Positions 8,079 to 14,715 of a DNA stretch of 64,000 bases are shown here, piece after piece; position 1 is the first letter of the stretch; the number at the start of each line of letters is the position of its first letter. The notes beneath the pieces are model-generated. The model searched no databases, was not told the DNA's origin, and saw only the letters and a list, made by a program, of their open reading frames with translations. The stretch is taken from assembly GCA_016787755.1 (NCBI GenBank), contig JAEUUA010000013.1, forward strand, positions 124,001 through 188,000, given 5' to 3'. The position numbers and the translations under genes are program-made. This stretch comes from Cyclobacteriaceae bacterium (GTDB lineage Bacteria > Bacteroidota > Bacteroidia > Cytophagales > Cyclobacteriaceae).

Positions 8079-8206
8079 ACCTCCTCAAAGACTTCATTCG
8101 ATTAATATTTGGAATGCCTGATGAAGCACCTGTAAAGACTTTTGAAGTATTTATTCTTTTAGGGTTTCTGCTGTTCTTGCTTTTTGTTTTTACATCAATC
8201 AATTAA
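8075..8206 (+). CDS. Possible small membrane protein (43 aa, TTG start)
   Basis: A TTG at 8075 overlaps the stop of the previous gene (ATTGA) and opens 43 codons ending at TAA 8206, with one long hydrophobic segment (VFILLGFLLFLLFVFTSIN). An in-frame ATG lies at 8114. The stop-start overlap and the compact membrane segment favour a real short gene. No family is recognised and length alone gives weak support. Confidence 0.4.
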   Translation: MNLLKDFIRLIFGMPDEAPVKTFEVFILLGFLLFLLFVFTSIN

Positions 8207-8225
8207 AATATTCAACAATTATAAA

Positions 8226-8951
8226 ATGAAAATAAAAAATGAAAACATAATTGCTGGAGTATTTGCGTTAATTATAATAGTGATTTGGATGTGGTTCTAT
8301 TTCTATGATCAAAAGAATCTTAATGATCTAGAAGTTCTATTTGTAGCACTATCTTTTCTCGGAGTTATCTGGGCAGTAGTAGTTCAGAAACAAGAACTGG
8401 AATTGCAAAGAAAAGAATTAGAAGACACAAGAATAGTATTCAAAGAGCAAAGTGAAACAATTAAAAAACAAAGATTTGAAAACTCTTTCTTCCAATTATT
8501 AAACGTACATATTGAAAGACAAAGACTTTTAACCTTTGATAGTAAGTTTGGTGATGAGTCATTTTATGTATTGATTAAAAATCTTGATATAAAAAAAGAA
8601 ACTAATTCATTGTTAAGAAATCAAAAATATGAAAGCTATGAACAGAATATAAAGCTTGCTTTTGAGGAAATGAGGAAAGACCCCAGTTATATAAGCTTCA
8701 TTACTCATTTCAAAAATACCTTTGTTATACTTAAGTACATTAAAAAAAGTAGCCTAATAGAAGAAACGGAAAAAAGTTTTTACTTCGATATACTAAAAAC
8801 ACAACATTCACAAAGTGAATTGTATCTTTTGAAACTGGAATCAGAATACGTAGATGATTTTCCCCATCTTGATTATTTTGATTTTTTTGCGGAGGCACGA
8901 CACCCATCAATTCCAAAGACGCCTCCACCATCCTTTAGTACTCATCGTTAA
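8226..8951 (+). CDS. PutAbiC-like putative abortive-infection membrane protein
   Basis: A 241-residue protein read from ATG 8226 (MKIKNENIIAG); the longer frame from 8184 adds 14 unlikely residues. Two membrane segments (about residues 9-28 and 36-54) are followed by a coiled coil (KQELELQRKELEDTRIVFKEQSETIKKQ) and then RFENSFFQLLNVHIERQ. This order, and the later FKNTFVILKYI and ILKTQHSQSELYLL, match the putative phage abortive-infection family (PF16872, PutAbiC) as I remember it. The last 20 residues (proline-rich, FSTHR) are poorly conserved-looking, so the end may be altered. Expected role: membrane-linked phage defence carried as island cargo. The function of the family is predicted rather than well tested. 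Confidence 0.7.
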   Translation: MKIKNENIIAGVFALIIIVIWMWFYFYDQKNLNDLEVLFVALSFLGVIWAVVVQKQELELQRKELEDTRIVFKEQSETIKKQRFENSFFQLLNVHIERQRLLTFDSKFGDESFYVLIKNLDIKKETNSLLRNQKYESYEQNIKLAFEEMRKDPSYISFITHFKNTFVILKYIKKSSLIEETEKSFYFDILKTQHSQSELYLLKLESEYVDDFPHLDYFDFFAEARHPSIPKTPPPSFSTHR

Positions 8952-8980
8952 TAAAAAAGGGCGGTTAACTACTCCCGCCC
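8952..8980 (-). terminator. Rho-independent terminator ending the leftward island operon
   Basis: GGGCGG (8959-8964) pairs with CCGCCC (8975-8980) and is preceded on the + strand by six A, which is a T-run on the - strand transcript. It sits between the convergent PutAbiC-like gene and the capsid operon and separates the structural block from the cargo block. Confidence 0.85.
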
Positions 8981-9004
8981 AGAACTAAAACACACTAAAT
9001 TTTC

Positions 9005-9184
9005 TTATCTATTATCTCCCATTCTGTGCAGCCCTAAATACATAAGTTTTAATTTATGCATTGAGGGTTTTTCTTTTTCAAGTTCGTTCAAAATCTGTTT
9101 TGCTTTCCGTTTAACTCTTGAATAGAATGCACTTGTCGGGTAGTATTTATTAATTGTTTCAATAATTACATTTAGGTCTTCCAT
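9005..9184 (-). CDS. Small hypothetical protein downstream of the capsid gene (59 aa)
   Basis: A 59-codon gene whose ATG (9182-9184) shares a base with the capsid stop codon (TAATG), a sign of translational coupling. The product is basic and helical: MEDLNVIIETINKYYPTSAF at the start, then KRKAKQILNELEKEKPS and HKLKLMYLGLHRMGDNR. It falls just short of a 60-residue cut-off. No family is recognised. Position directly after the capsid gene and before the terminator suggests a head-related or packaging-related accessory, but this is inference only. Confidence 0.7.
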   Translation of the reverse strand: MEDLNVIIETINKYYPTSAFYSRVKRKAKQILNELEKEKPSMHKLKLMYLGLHRMGDNR

Positions 9185-10497
9185 TAACTAGGAATTGAAG
9201 CACCTAACAATCCTTTGATATAACCGAAAGCATTTTCATGAGTAGGTTTTACATCTACCCTGGCCACAATCAAAAACCCTGTTTGATTATTTTCTGCATA
9301 TCTCTGATTCAAAGGAATGATTTGCACCCCTAGACGCTGTGCGAAGTAAAGTTTATTCCATTCTCCTAAAAAGAGTTTGGATGCATCACTAGCACTTCCA
9401 TACGTATCTGCAATTCCTACACTGGTAGTATGCAGGAAAGGCATCATTGAAATATAGTCTGGTCTTCGAATCGGTTGATCGTCTGCTGTGCTTTTAAGCA
9501 CGTTATATGCTGCCAATGTTCTAGGATGCATTATCGCTGGTGAAGTTCCATCTACTTCTGCATTCTCAGTTTGCAATTCCATGATCAATGCCAGCACTTC
9601 ATCATAGGACGCTGGGGCTGCTCCGTTAGTAGTCATTGAAACTGTGACTGCATTGGAATAGTTTGAAATACCTTGAGGCTCTGCACCTGATCCACTTCCA
9701 ATCAATCCAACCCGATCAAATTCTGAAGCGAATGCACGTGTGGCCTCTGCTTCAATCATCTTATCTATGTTTAATGAATCTTGTAAAAGTTCATTGCTCA
9801 TTAATACCAAAGCACGAAGAGTTTTAAATTCGAATGCCACAGTTCCAAAAGTCGGATCAGCTGCACTTTGTGAAGCATTTTCTGCCTTCCATTCAGCTGT
9901 TATTCCTGTTTCAAGTTTTGCCCATGAAAACTTATCCGTTCTTTGATCAACTGTAAACAAATTAGCACCTGCCTGAAGCAATCTGCTTTTAGGTCTCATC
10001 CGATCTACGAAGTCTGCGGAAATTATTTCAGGTACAGAATACCCTCCTGCACTGTCAATTCCTTCAGCTAATGCACGTTCTTCCAATTCGTTTTTAGCAC
10101 CAAATAATTTTGCTCTTACCAATTGCCCAAAACCTACTTTACTTAGTTCTGCATTCTGTGGATTGCTGCTCTCATAATAGCTTCTGACTGAGGCTTTGTT
10201 ACTTCTGTTAAACACTGGTAAAACTCTACCGCTATTCAGGCTGAACCCTTCCTGATCAGTCAGCATGGGTTTTTCCATTTTTCTTACCTCATCATATAGC
10301 GCATTCTTTTCATACGTCTTATGAAACTCAATTGATCCATTTATGTCATCAATTTGTTTTGCCATCTCATCAAAGGTTTTGCGCTCTTCCGCACTCACAA
10401 TTTTATTACTGCGAGTTTTAACATCCTTTAAAAGGGTTTCTGATTTTTCTACTAAGATTCTTTTATCCTCGTATAATTGCTTTAATTCATTGCTCAT
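9184..10497 (-). CDS. HK97-family phage major capsid protein
   Basis: A 437-residue protein read from ATG 10497 (MSNELKQLYEDKRIL). This start leaves 13 bases after the upstream gene, whereas the longer frame from 10542 would overlap it and adds a lysine-rich stretch. Residues 1 to about 85 form the coiled-coil scaffold-like delta domain (KRILVEKSETLLKDVK, FDEMAKQIDDINGSIE). The HK97 body follows with AEGIDSAGGYSVPEIISADFVDRMRPKSRL, FSWAKLETGITAEW, ALVLMSNELLQDS, FDRVGLIGSGSGAEPQGI and TFLHTTS-like loops. Length is typical. HK97-type heads normally need a prohead protease and a portal; neither is encoded in the island, so any assembly must use helper factors. Confidence 0.93.
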   Translation of the reverse strand: MSNELKQLYEDKRILVEKSETLLKDVKTRSNKIVSAEERKTFDEMAKQIDDINGSIEFHKTYEKNALYDEVRKMEKPMLTDQEGFSLNSGRVLPVFNRSNKASVRSYYESSNPQNAELSKVGFGQLVRAKLFGAKNELEERALAEGIDSAGGYSVPEIISADFVDRMRPKSRLLQAGANLFTVDQRTDKFSWAKLETGITAEWKAENASQSAADPTFGTVAFEFKTLRALVLMSNELLQDSLNIDKMIEAEATRAFASEFDRVGLIGSGSGAEPQGISNYSNAVTVSMTTNGAAPASYDEVLALIMELQTENAEVDGTSPAIMHPRTLAAYNVLKSTADDQPIRRPDYISMMPFLHTTSVGIADTYGSASDASKLFLGEWNKLYFAQRLGVQIIPLNQRYAENNQTGFLIVARVDVKPTHENAFGYIKGLLGASIPS

Positions 10498-10510
10498 CGT
10501 TTTTTTAATT

Positions 10511-11026
10511 TTAATTTTCATCATCTTCTTCTTCACTCTCAAACACGGTTTCTGAATCCGTGTCTTTTACATTCAATTTCATTGCGAAGTCATATAAAAA
10601 TTGTGCAGACAACTGTATGGCTGTCCTGACTGTTTTTACTCTCTCTTCACCCTGAAATACTGTTATCTTATTTCCTCCATTTACCTGAATGCAATTTGCA
10701 TCCTGATAAATCCATATTGAGTTAATCTCTTTGTTTATTCTCTCTGGGCTGGATAATAAATTCCCAAACCAGATAATGAAAGTTTCTTTACCACACTTCA
10801 ACCTTTTGCCAGCCATTACTGCATTATATACGGCCTGTTTGGTAGTGGTTCTTCCTGTCTTGCTCATTAGGTAAATCAGCCATGCAGAATGAAATTCAGT
10901 TACTTCTTTCTCGTATTGAGGAAAATCGGGAATTACTTCTCGCATACGCCTGCACGTTTCGAAAACTTTAGACCTTCCGAATGTCTCAATCAGTGTACGT
11001 TCATTATAAAATTCGCTCGCTTTCAT
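10511..11026 (-). CDS. Unknown protein between small terminase and capsid genes (171 aa)
   Basis: A 171-residue soluble protein with an HTH-like helical first half (MKASEFYNERTLIETFGRSKVFETCRRM, then TTTKQAVYNAVMAGKRLKCGKETFIIWF) and a strongly acidic tail (TVFESEEEDDEN). No protease or portal motif is visible. It lies 13 bases before the capsid start and 43 bases after the 72-aa gene. Its place in the block suggests a packaging or capsid-modifying role. I do not recognise a family. Confidence 0.75.
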   Translation of the reverse strand: MKASEFYNERTLIETFGRSKVFETCRRMREVIPDFPQYEKEVTEFHSAWLIYLMSKTGRTTTKQAVYNAVMAGKRLKCGKETFIIWFGNLLSSPERINKEINSIWIYQDANCIQVNGGNKITVFQGEERVKTVRTAIQLSAQFLYDFAMKLNVKDTDSETVFESEEEDDEN

Positions 11027-11069
11027 ACTGTAAATTTAAATTTGATTTTATTGTTCGAGGGTAATATTA

Positions 11070-11288
11070 TTAACAACCTTTGGGTGCAGTACAAACTTTC
11101 TTTTTGCGTCTTGCGTATGTGATAACCTTAAATGAATTGTAATTAGAGTAAGGACTTTGAAACCCGTGCAGCTGCTCAAACTTATCCGCAACCCGTTCAA
11201 ATACATCGGCATTGTTTTCATTTTCTTTTCGCTCAGATAAACCTTTATGAAATAGTTCTTCGAAGTGTTCGTAAAGTGTCTTTGTCAT
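11070..11288 (-). CDS. Small hypothetical protein (72 aa)
   Basis: A 72-residue protein with a helical acidic N-terminus (YEHFEELFHKGLSERKENEN), the stretch DVFERVADKFEQLHGF and a basic end (TYARRKKKVCTAPKGC). The ATG lies three bases after the stop codon of the small terminase gene, so it is part of the same transcript. No family is recognised. Confidence 0.65.
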   Translation of the reverse strand: MTKTLYEHFEELFHKGLSERKENENNADVFERVADKFEQLHGFQSPYSNYNSFKVITYARRKKKVCTAPKGC

Positions 11289-11290
11289 AG

Positions 11291-11635
11291 TTAATCATCT
11301 AAGCCATCTGTAATTGAAACTTTCTTTTTATCTTTTGGCTTCATTAAGAATACCTTTCGCCTGCTTCCCGGGGTGATCCCAAACATTGCAGACAATCTGA
11401 GAATCTTATCAGCACAATCTTTTTGAATTGCTAGTTCAGGTCTTGCAGCTGCGAATCCTGTTTTTGCAATTTGTGTGAGTCCTTCACGTTCCAATATTTC
11501 AGCGCATCGATTGTATTTATCAATCGAATCTGCAAGCAGTTCCAATGCATAATGATCAATATCCTGCATACCCATAGTCTCGGTGCAATGGGCTTCCAAT
11601 TCTTTATAAATTCTTAATCCGTTTTCTGTTAACAT
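11291..11635 (-). CDS. P27-family phage terminase small subunit
   Basis: A 114-residue protein with the helical DNA-recognition layout of P27-type small terminases: DIDHYALELLADSIDKYNRCAEILEREGL, then TGFAAARPELAIQKDCADKILRLSAMFGITPGSRRKV. The motif RPELAIQ...A...L.....FGITPGSR is the family signature. Small terminases choose which DNA is packaged and normally partner with a large ATPase subunit. No large subunit is in the island. In satellites, a separate small subunit redirects the helper's large terminase to satellite DNA, which is the likely role here. Confidence 0.85.
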   Translation of the reverse strand: MLTENGLRIYKELEAHCTETMGMQDIDHYALELLADSIDKYNRCAEILEREGLTQIAKTGFAAARPELAIQKDCADKILRLSAMFGITPGSRRKVFLMKPKDKKKVSITDGLDD

Positions 11636-11759
11636 AATCTTTTATTGTTAGGTCTTGAATCAAATCCACCGTGAAGAAAGTTTGAGGGCGGTTCGTAATA
11701 CAAGCCAAATCAAGCAATTCAGAAGCACCCCCTTGTGCCTGAACTCTTGCTCGCTGCAT
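11604..11759 (-). CDS. Possible small ORF overlapping the small terminase start (51 aa)
   Basis: ATG 11759 opens 51 codons (MQRARVQAQGGASELLDLAC...) ending at TAA 11604, 32 bases into the terminase gene. The composition looks protein-like and the frame is open 11 codons above the ATG, but there is no clear start-site evidence and no family match. A 41-codon frame from 11785 overlaps it. Confidence 0.25.
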   Translation of the reverse strand: MQRARVQAQGGASELLDLACITNRPQTFFTVDLIQDLTIKDYVNRKRIKNL

Positions 11760-11825
11760 TCGTAAACTGATTTCTTTTCTTCCATATACTTTTAATTATT
11801 TATGTACACTTTGATTAGTTTAATT

Positions 11826-11916
11826 GGTTTAAACCATAGGTTAAACCTTTCGATTCTGATTGGTTTAAAACAACCCTATGTATAGGGTGTTAAACCGATC
11901 AAACCAATCAAACCAA
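11826..11916. repeat. GGTTTAA dyad/iteron cluster, candidate replication origin or operator
   Basis: The stretch holds GGTTTAAACC (11826-11835), GGTTAAACC (11839-11847), GGTTTAA (11862-11868) facing TTAAACC (11890-11896), and AAACCAATC/AAACCAAAC at the right edge. Centred in the facing pair is a perfect ACCCTAT-GT-ATAGGGT palindrome (11873-11888). It lies at the 3' end of the primase gene and before the packaging genes, in A/T-rich DNA. Iterons beside a primase-helicase gene are typical of satellite origins; a promoter-operator for the packaging operon is the alternative. Confidence 0.55.
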
Positions 11917-13764
11917 ACATTTATAAACCTTTTCATTTCCTATTCCACCTGCATTATTAACTATCCATCCATTTCGTCCAAACTCAGCTATTAAACTTTT
12001 GGCTTTGTTTGTCCCTATTGCAAATTGTTGTTTGACTTGCTCCACTAGGTCACCATAGTTTAATTGATCTCCACCATCCTGAAAGGCAAATCGCAACCTG
12101 TTTTTTCTTTCCTCATCTGGTAAAACCCTTCCTGCTGTCGGTATGGTTACAATCTCAGGCAAACCATCATCGCTATGCCTGAAGGCAAAAGGTTCAAAAG
12201 GTATATCTCTGGAACTTTCACATTTTATAATTGTGCAGTCTGCTTTCTCATCTCTTTCTAATTCGATAGTAATTTCAGACTTGTTTAATAACTCACTACC
12301 AAGATGGCCGCGCGCGTTATTGTCCGTCTTATTCATGTGGAGAACATTAATAACGTGCAGCGAATTTTCTAGCGTTAACTTTTCTAACCATGTTAGTAAT
12401 TCGCTCACTTGATCGGGATCGTTAATATTGGAAAGTAAATCCCTGATCCCGTCAATGATCACAATCTTAGGACGTGAAGGATATTCTTTTACAACTGCTT
12501 CAATGATTGCTTTGCGTTCTGATGGACTTTTACCCCTCAGGTAGAAAGTTCCAACCTGAGAACCTGTCAATCGTTTAATCCTATCCATGACCTTCCAGAC
12601 GTGCCTAATACCTTGCTCGGTATCAAATAGAATTATATCCTTTGATTGATCTCCTTTGTATTGACTTGTAAGCCATGTCAGAAATAAACTCTTTCTACTT
12701 TTCTTTTTACCAATAACTTGTGAGTAGTTCCCTGCTGTTGCAATAGGTGAATTACCAATGGAGAGAAGTGGTATTTCTTCTAATGGCTCTGTGACTATTT
12801 GCAAAGCCTTCCAATCAATTGTTTTTATTTCTTGTGTGTTTGTATGCTGTGGTTGTGATCGTTCTCCATAGCCTAGTGAATAAAGTTTTTTGGCTGCTTC
12901 TGAAAAGTCTTTATTACATTCTAAGAAAGTAAACAACGCACTTGCTGAATATGCCTTAGATGGTTCTAACAAAGTGCTAGAAGTAAAACAATAAAATGTT
13001 TGTCCATTCCATGTGCCTGAAGTACTTCCTTGCTTATCGGGTCTACAATAGTGTTGATTATCTTTAACAGTTCTTAGATATGTCCATCCATGCGATTCAA
13101 GTAACTCTGGAACATTACCTCGCTCATTATAATCTTGCCACGGAGGTATGCCAGTATTGATTTGCGTGTATTGCTTTGGAATTATAACAGGCTCGAAATA
13201 TTCATTCAATGATCTACACGCTGTAAATAAATTCTCTCTCTGCTCTCTGGAAATTGTTGGTATTTCGGTTAATGAACCTGATCTAACTTGATAACCTGGA
13301 CTTGGATCAATACATACATATCCACCTACTCCACGGGTTTCAATTAATACTTTCTTATCAACTCCTTTGGCTAAAATCTGATTTCCTTCAATCTTATCAC
13401 ATTTATAAATAAGATGACAACCGCCTGAGGGAGTAGATTGAATTAGTAAATCAGCATCGGTAATATCTGGACTGTCTTTAAATATTGCTTCAGTCAACCT
13501 TTCTATGAGTGTACCACTGCTGTCATTCTTAACATCAACGTCAATTACCTCGACTCCACCACTAACCGATCCACAAACCAAAGCAATTGAATCATTATAA
13601 TTGACTTCATCTCTATTTGGCTTTCTTGTCTGGAATTGCTTCCACTGTAAGGTTGGAATTTTATCCTTTACAGGAATAACAGACAAACCACTATCCAATA
13701 ATGTATTTGCAAAATCAGAAATTGTGTTTTGCGTTAGATCGAATGAAAAATTGACCTTATCCAT
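11908..13764 (-). CDS. Primase-polymerase with C-terminal RecA/AAA-type ATPase (replication protein)
   Basis: A 618-residue two-domain protein. Residues 1 to about 190 are an archaeo-eukaryotic-type primase-polymerase: GVEVIDVDVKND carries the catalytic DxD, TPSGGCHLIYKC the SGGxH motif, and IETRGVGGYVCIDPSPGY the third motif. The middle has a short zinc-poor linker. Residues from about 335 form a RepA/AAA-type ATPase: Walker A-like GKKKSRKSLFLTW (Arg where Gly is usual), Walker B PKIVIIDGIRDLL, and a sensor stretch INVLHMNKTDNNARGH. A winged-helix-like C-terminus follows (LNYGDLVEQVKQQF). It should start and unwind island DNA at a nearby origin. One base separates it from the 58-aa gene upstream. 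Confidence 0.88.
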   Translation of the reverse strand: MDKVNFSFDLTQNTISDFANTLLDSGLSVIPVKDKIPTLQWKQFQTRKPNRDEVNYNDSIALVCGSVSGGVEVIDVDVKNDSSGTLIERLTEAIFKDSPDITDADLLIQSTPSGGCHLIYKCDKIEGNQILAKGVDKKVLIETRGVGGYVCIDPSPGYQVRSGSLTEIPTISREQRENLFTACRSLNEYFEPVIIPKQYTQINTGIPPWQDYNERGNVPELLESHGWTYLRTVKDNQHYCRPDKQGSTSGTWNGQTFYCFTSSTLLEPSKAYSASALFTFLECNKDFSEAAKKLYSLGYGERSQPQHTNTQEIKTIDWKALQIVTEPLEEIPLLSIGNSPIATAGNYSQVIGKKKSRKSLFLTWLTSQYKGDQSKDIILFDTEQGIRHVWKVMDRIKRLTGSQVGTFYLRGKSPSERKAIIEAVVKEYPSRPKIVIIDGIRDLLSNINDPDQVSELLTWLEKLTLENSLHVINVLHMNKTDNNARGHLGSELLNKSEITIELERDEKADCTIIKCESSRDIPFEPFAFRHSDDGLPEIVTIPTAGRVLPDEERKNRLRFAFQDGGDQLNYGDLVEQVKQQFAIGTNKAKSLIAEFGRNGWIVNNAGGIGNEKVYKCLV

Positions 13765-13765
13765 C

Positions 13766-13942
13766 TTATAATCTCTCAGGCTCTTGTAAAAAATTATAAC
13801 TCTTTGGCTTACGTCCTGAGAAGTAATTCTCTACTGCTTTATTGAAAGTCAATAGCATCTTTCTTTTATCTATCTCAGGATTTCCAGAAAGTTCAAATTC
13901 AAACTTGAATTTCTTTCTGGCTGGGTTGTATTCGATTTCCAT
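13766..13942 (-). CDS. Small basic protein upstream of the primase gene (58 aa)
   Basis: A 58-codon gene starting at ATG 13942 (MEIEYNPARKKFKFEFELSG) and ending one base before the primase ATG, so it is coupled to it. Alternating charged and aromatic residues suggest two beta strands followed by a helix (RKMLLTFNKAVENYF). It is too short for a 60-residue cut-off, but position, spacing and composition support it. No family is recognised; a replication accessory or DNA-binding role is a guess from context. Confidence 0.7.
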   Translation of the reverse strand: MEIEYNPARKKFKFEFELSGNPEIDKRKMLLTFNKAVENYFSGRKPKSYNFLQEPERL

Positions 13943-13951
13943 AGATTTTAA

Positions 13952-14224
13952 TTAAATGGTTTTACTTCCTGCCTGAATCCAAGAGGTTAACTCAGCCCGA
14001 TTAAATAGCAATCGGCCTCGCTTAATATGTGGAATTTGTTTCTGAGATGTCAACCGATAAATAGTTGACTTTGATAGACCAGTAAATTCTGAAGCCTCAT
14101 CCAGTCCTAAATATGGTTTACTATTATTTTGCTCATGCTTACTTGTAAGCACAGATCTAAGCTCATTTAACTCAAGGTGAATTGAGTCCAATTGATTCTT
14201 AATTTCTTCGAAGGGGTTGTTCAT
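13952..14224 (-). CDS. AlpA/Xis-type helix-turn-helix DNA-binding protein
   Basis: A 90-residue protein read from ATG 14224 (MNNPFEEIKNQLDSIHLEL). An N-terminal coiled stretch is followed by a MerR-like excisionase domain: YLGLDEASEFTGLSKSTIYRLTSQKQIPHIKRGRLLFNRAELTSWIQ, here cut to its key parts (LDEASEFTGLSKSTIYRLT and LFNRAELTSWI). This family includes phage excisionases and the AlpA/Stl-like regulators of satellites. It probably directs excision or switches on the primase operon. A 9-bp palindrome just upstream (14305-14325) may be its target. Confidence 0.88.
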   Translation of the reverse strand: MNNPFEEIKNQLDSIHLELNELRSVLTSKHEQNNSKPYLGLDEASEFTGLSKSTIYRLTSQKQIPHIKRGRLLFNRAELTSWIQAGSKTI

Positions 14225-14303
14225 ATTTATTTCTATTTGCTCTGTACGATGCACAAAACTGAATAGAAATAACTAGAACAAAATGAAAATTGGTTTGACT
14301 TGG

Positions 14304-14714
14304 TTACGATAACTTGGTTATCGTATGCCAATACTTTTTAACCCATGAAAGTGTACCGATGAAACCTCTTTTTTGCATCTCATCAAAAAGTCTTTTCTGA
14401 GTGTGGGTTTCGCTAAGATTAATTTTCTTGTAGTTTTTCTCAGCGCGAATTTCAGAAATTACCTTATTCGCACTATCTAAAATTTTAGTATCTGTTTTTC
14501 TTTTTGAGGTCTTGCCCCCTGAACTAGTAGCAATCTCGTTATCAAATTTCAAACGAGGGTAAGCCTTCAAAATCATTACCTTCAAATACCCTATGTATTG
14601 TTTTATGTTTGGATGAACATCTTTCCAATCAATAGGAATTTCATTTAATCTCTTAACGTATATTTTAGTAGCCTCATCTGACTTACTAAAATCCAGTTTC
14701 TCTATTTTTTTCAT
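14304..14714 (-). CDS. Hypothetical protein in the integrase operon (136 aa)
   Basis: A basic 136-residue protein with no family I can name. The first half is helical (IPIDWKDVHPNIKQYIGYLKVMILKAYPRLKF), the middle is low complexity and lysine/threonine rich (SSGGKTSKRKTDTK), and the end (KRLFDEMQKRGFIGTLSWVKKYW) could be a small winged helix. Its ATG comes one base after the integrase stop, so the two are coupled. A role with the integrase, as an excision or arm-site factor, is possible from position only. Confidence 0.7.
   Translation of the reverse strand: MKKIEKLDFSKSDEATKIYVKRLNEIPIDWKDVHPNIKQYIGYLKVMILKAYPRLKFDNEIATSSGGKTSKRKTDTKILDSANKVISEIRAEKNYKKINLSETHTQKRLFDEMQKRGFIGTLSWVKKYWHTITKLS
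14305..14325. promoter_or_regulatory. Perfect 9-bp inverted repeat, candidate operator
   Basis: TACGATAAC (14305-14313), spacer TTG, GTTATCGTA (14317-14325). It overlaps the last codons of the 136-aa gene and lies about 80 bases before the HTH gene start. There is no T-run after it on either strand, so a protein-binding site is likelier than a terminator. TTGGTT repeats around it recall the origin-like cluster. Confidence 0.5.
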
Positions 14715-14715
14715 T

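Noticed and set aside
11662..11785. A 41-codon frame from ATG 11785 on the - strand
   Set aside because: Another frame overlaps it, it has no plausible partner or family, and it is very short.
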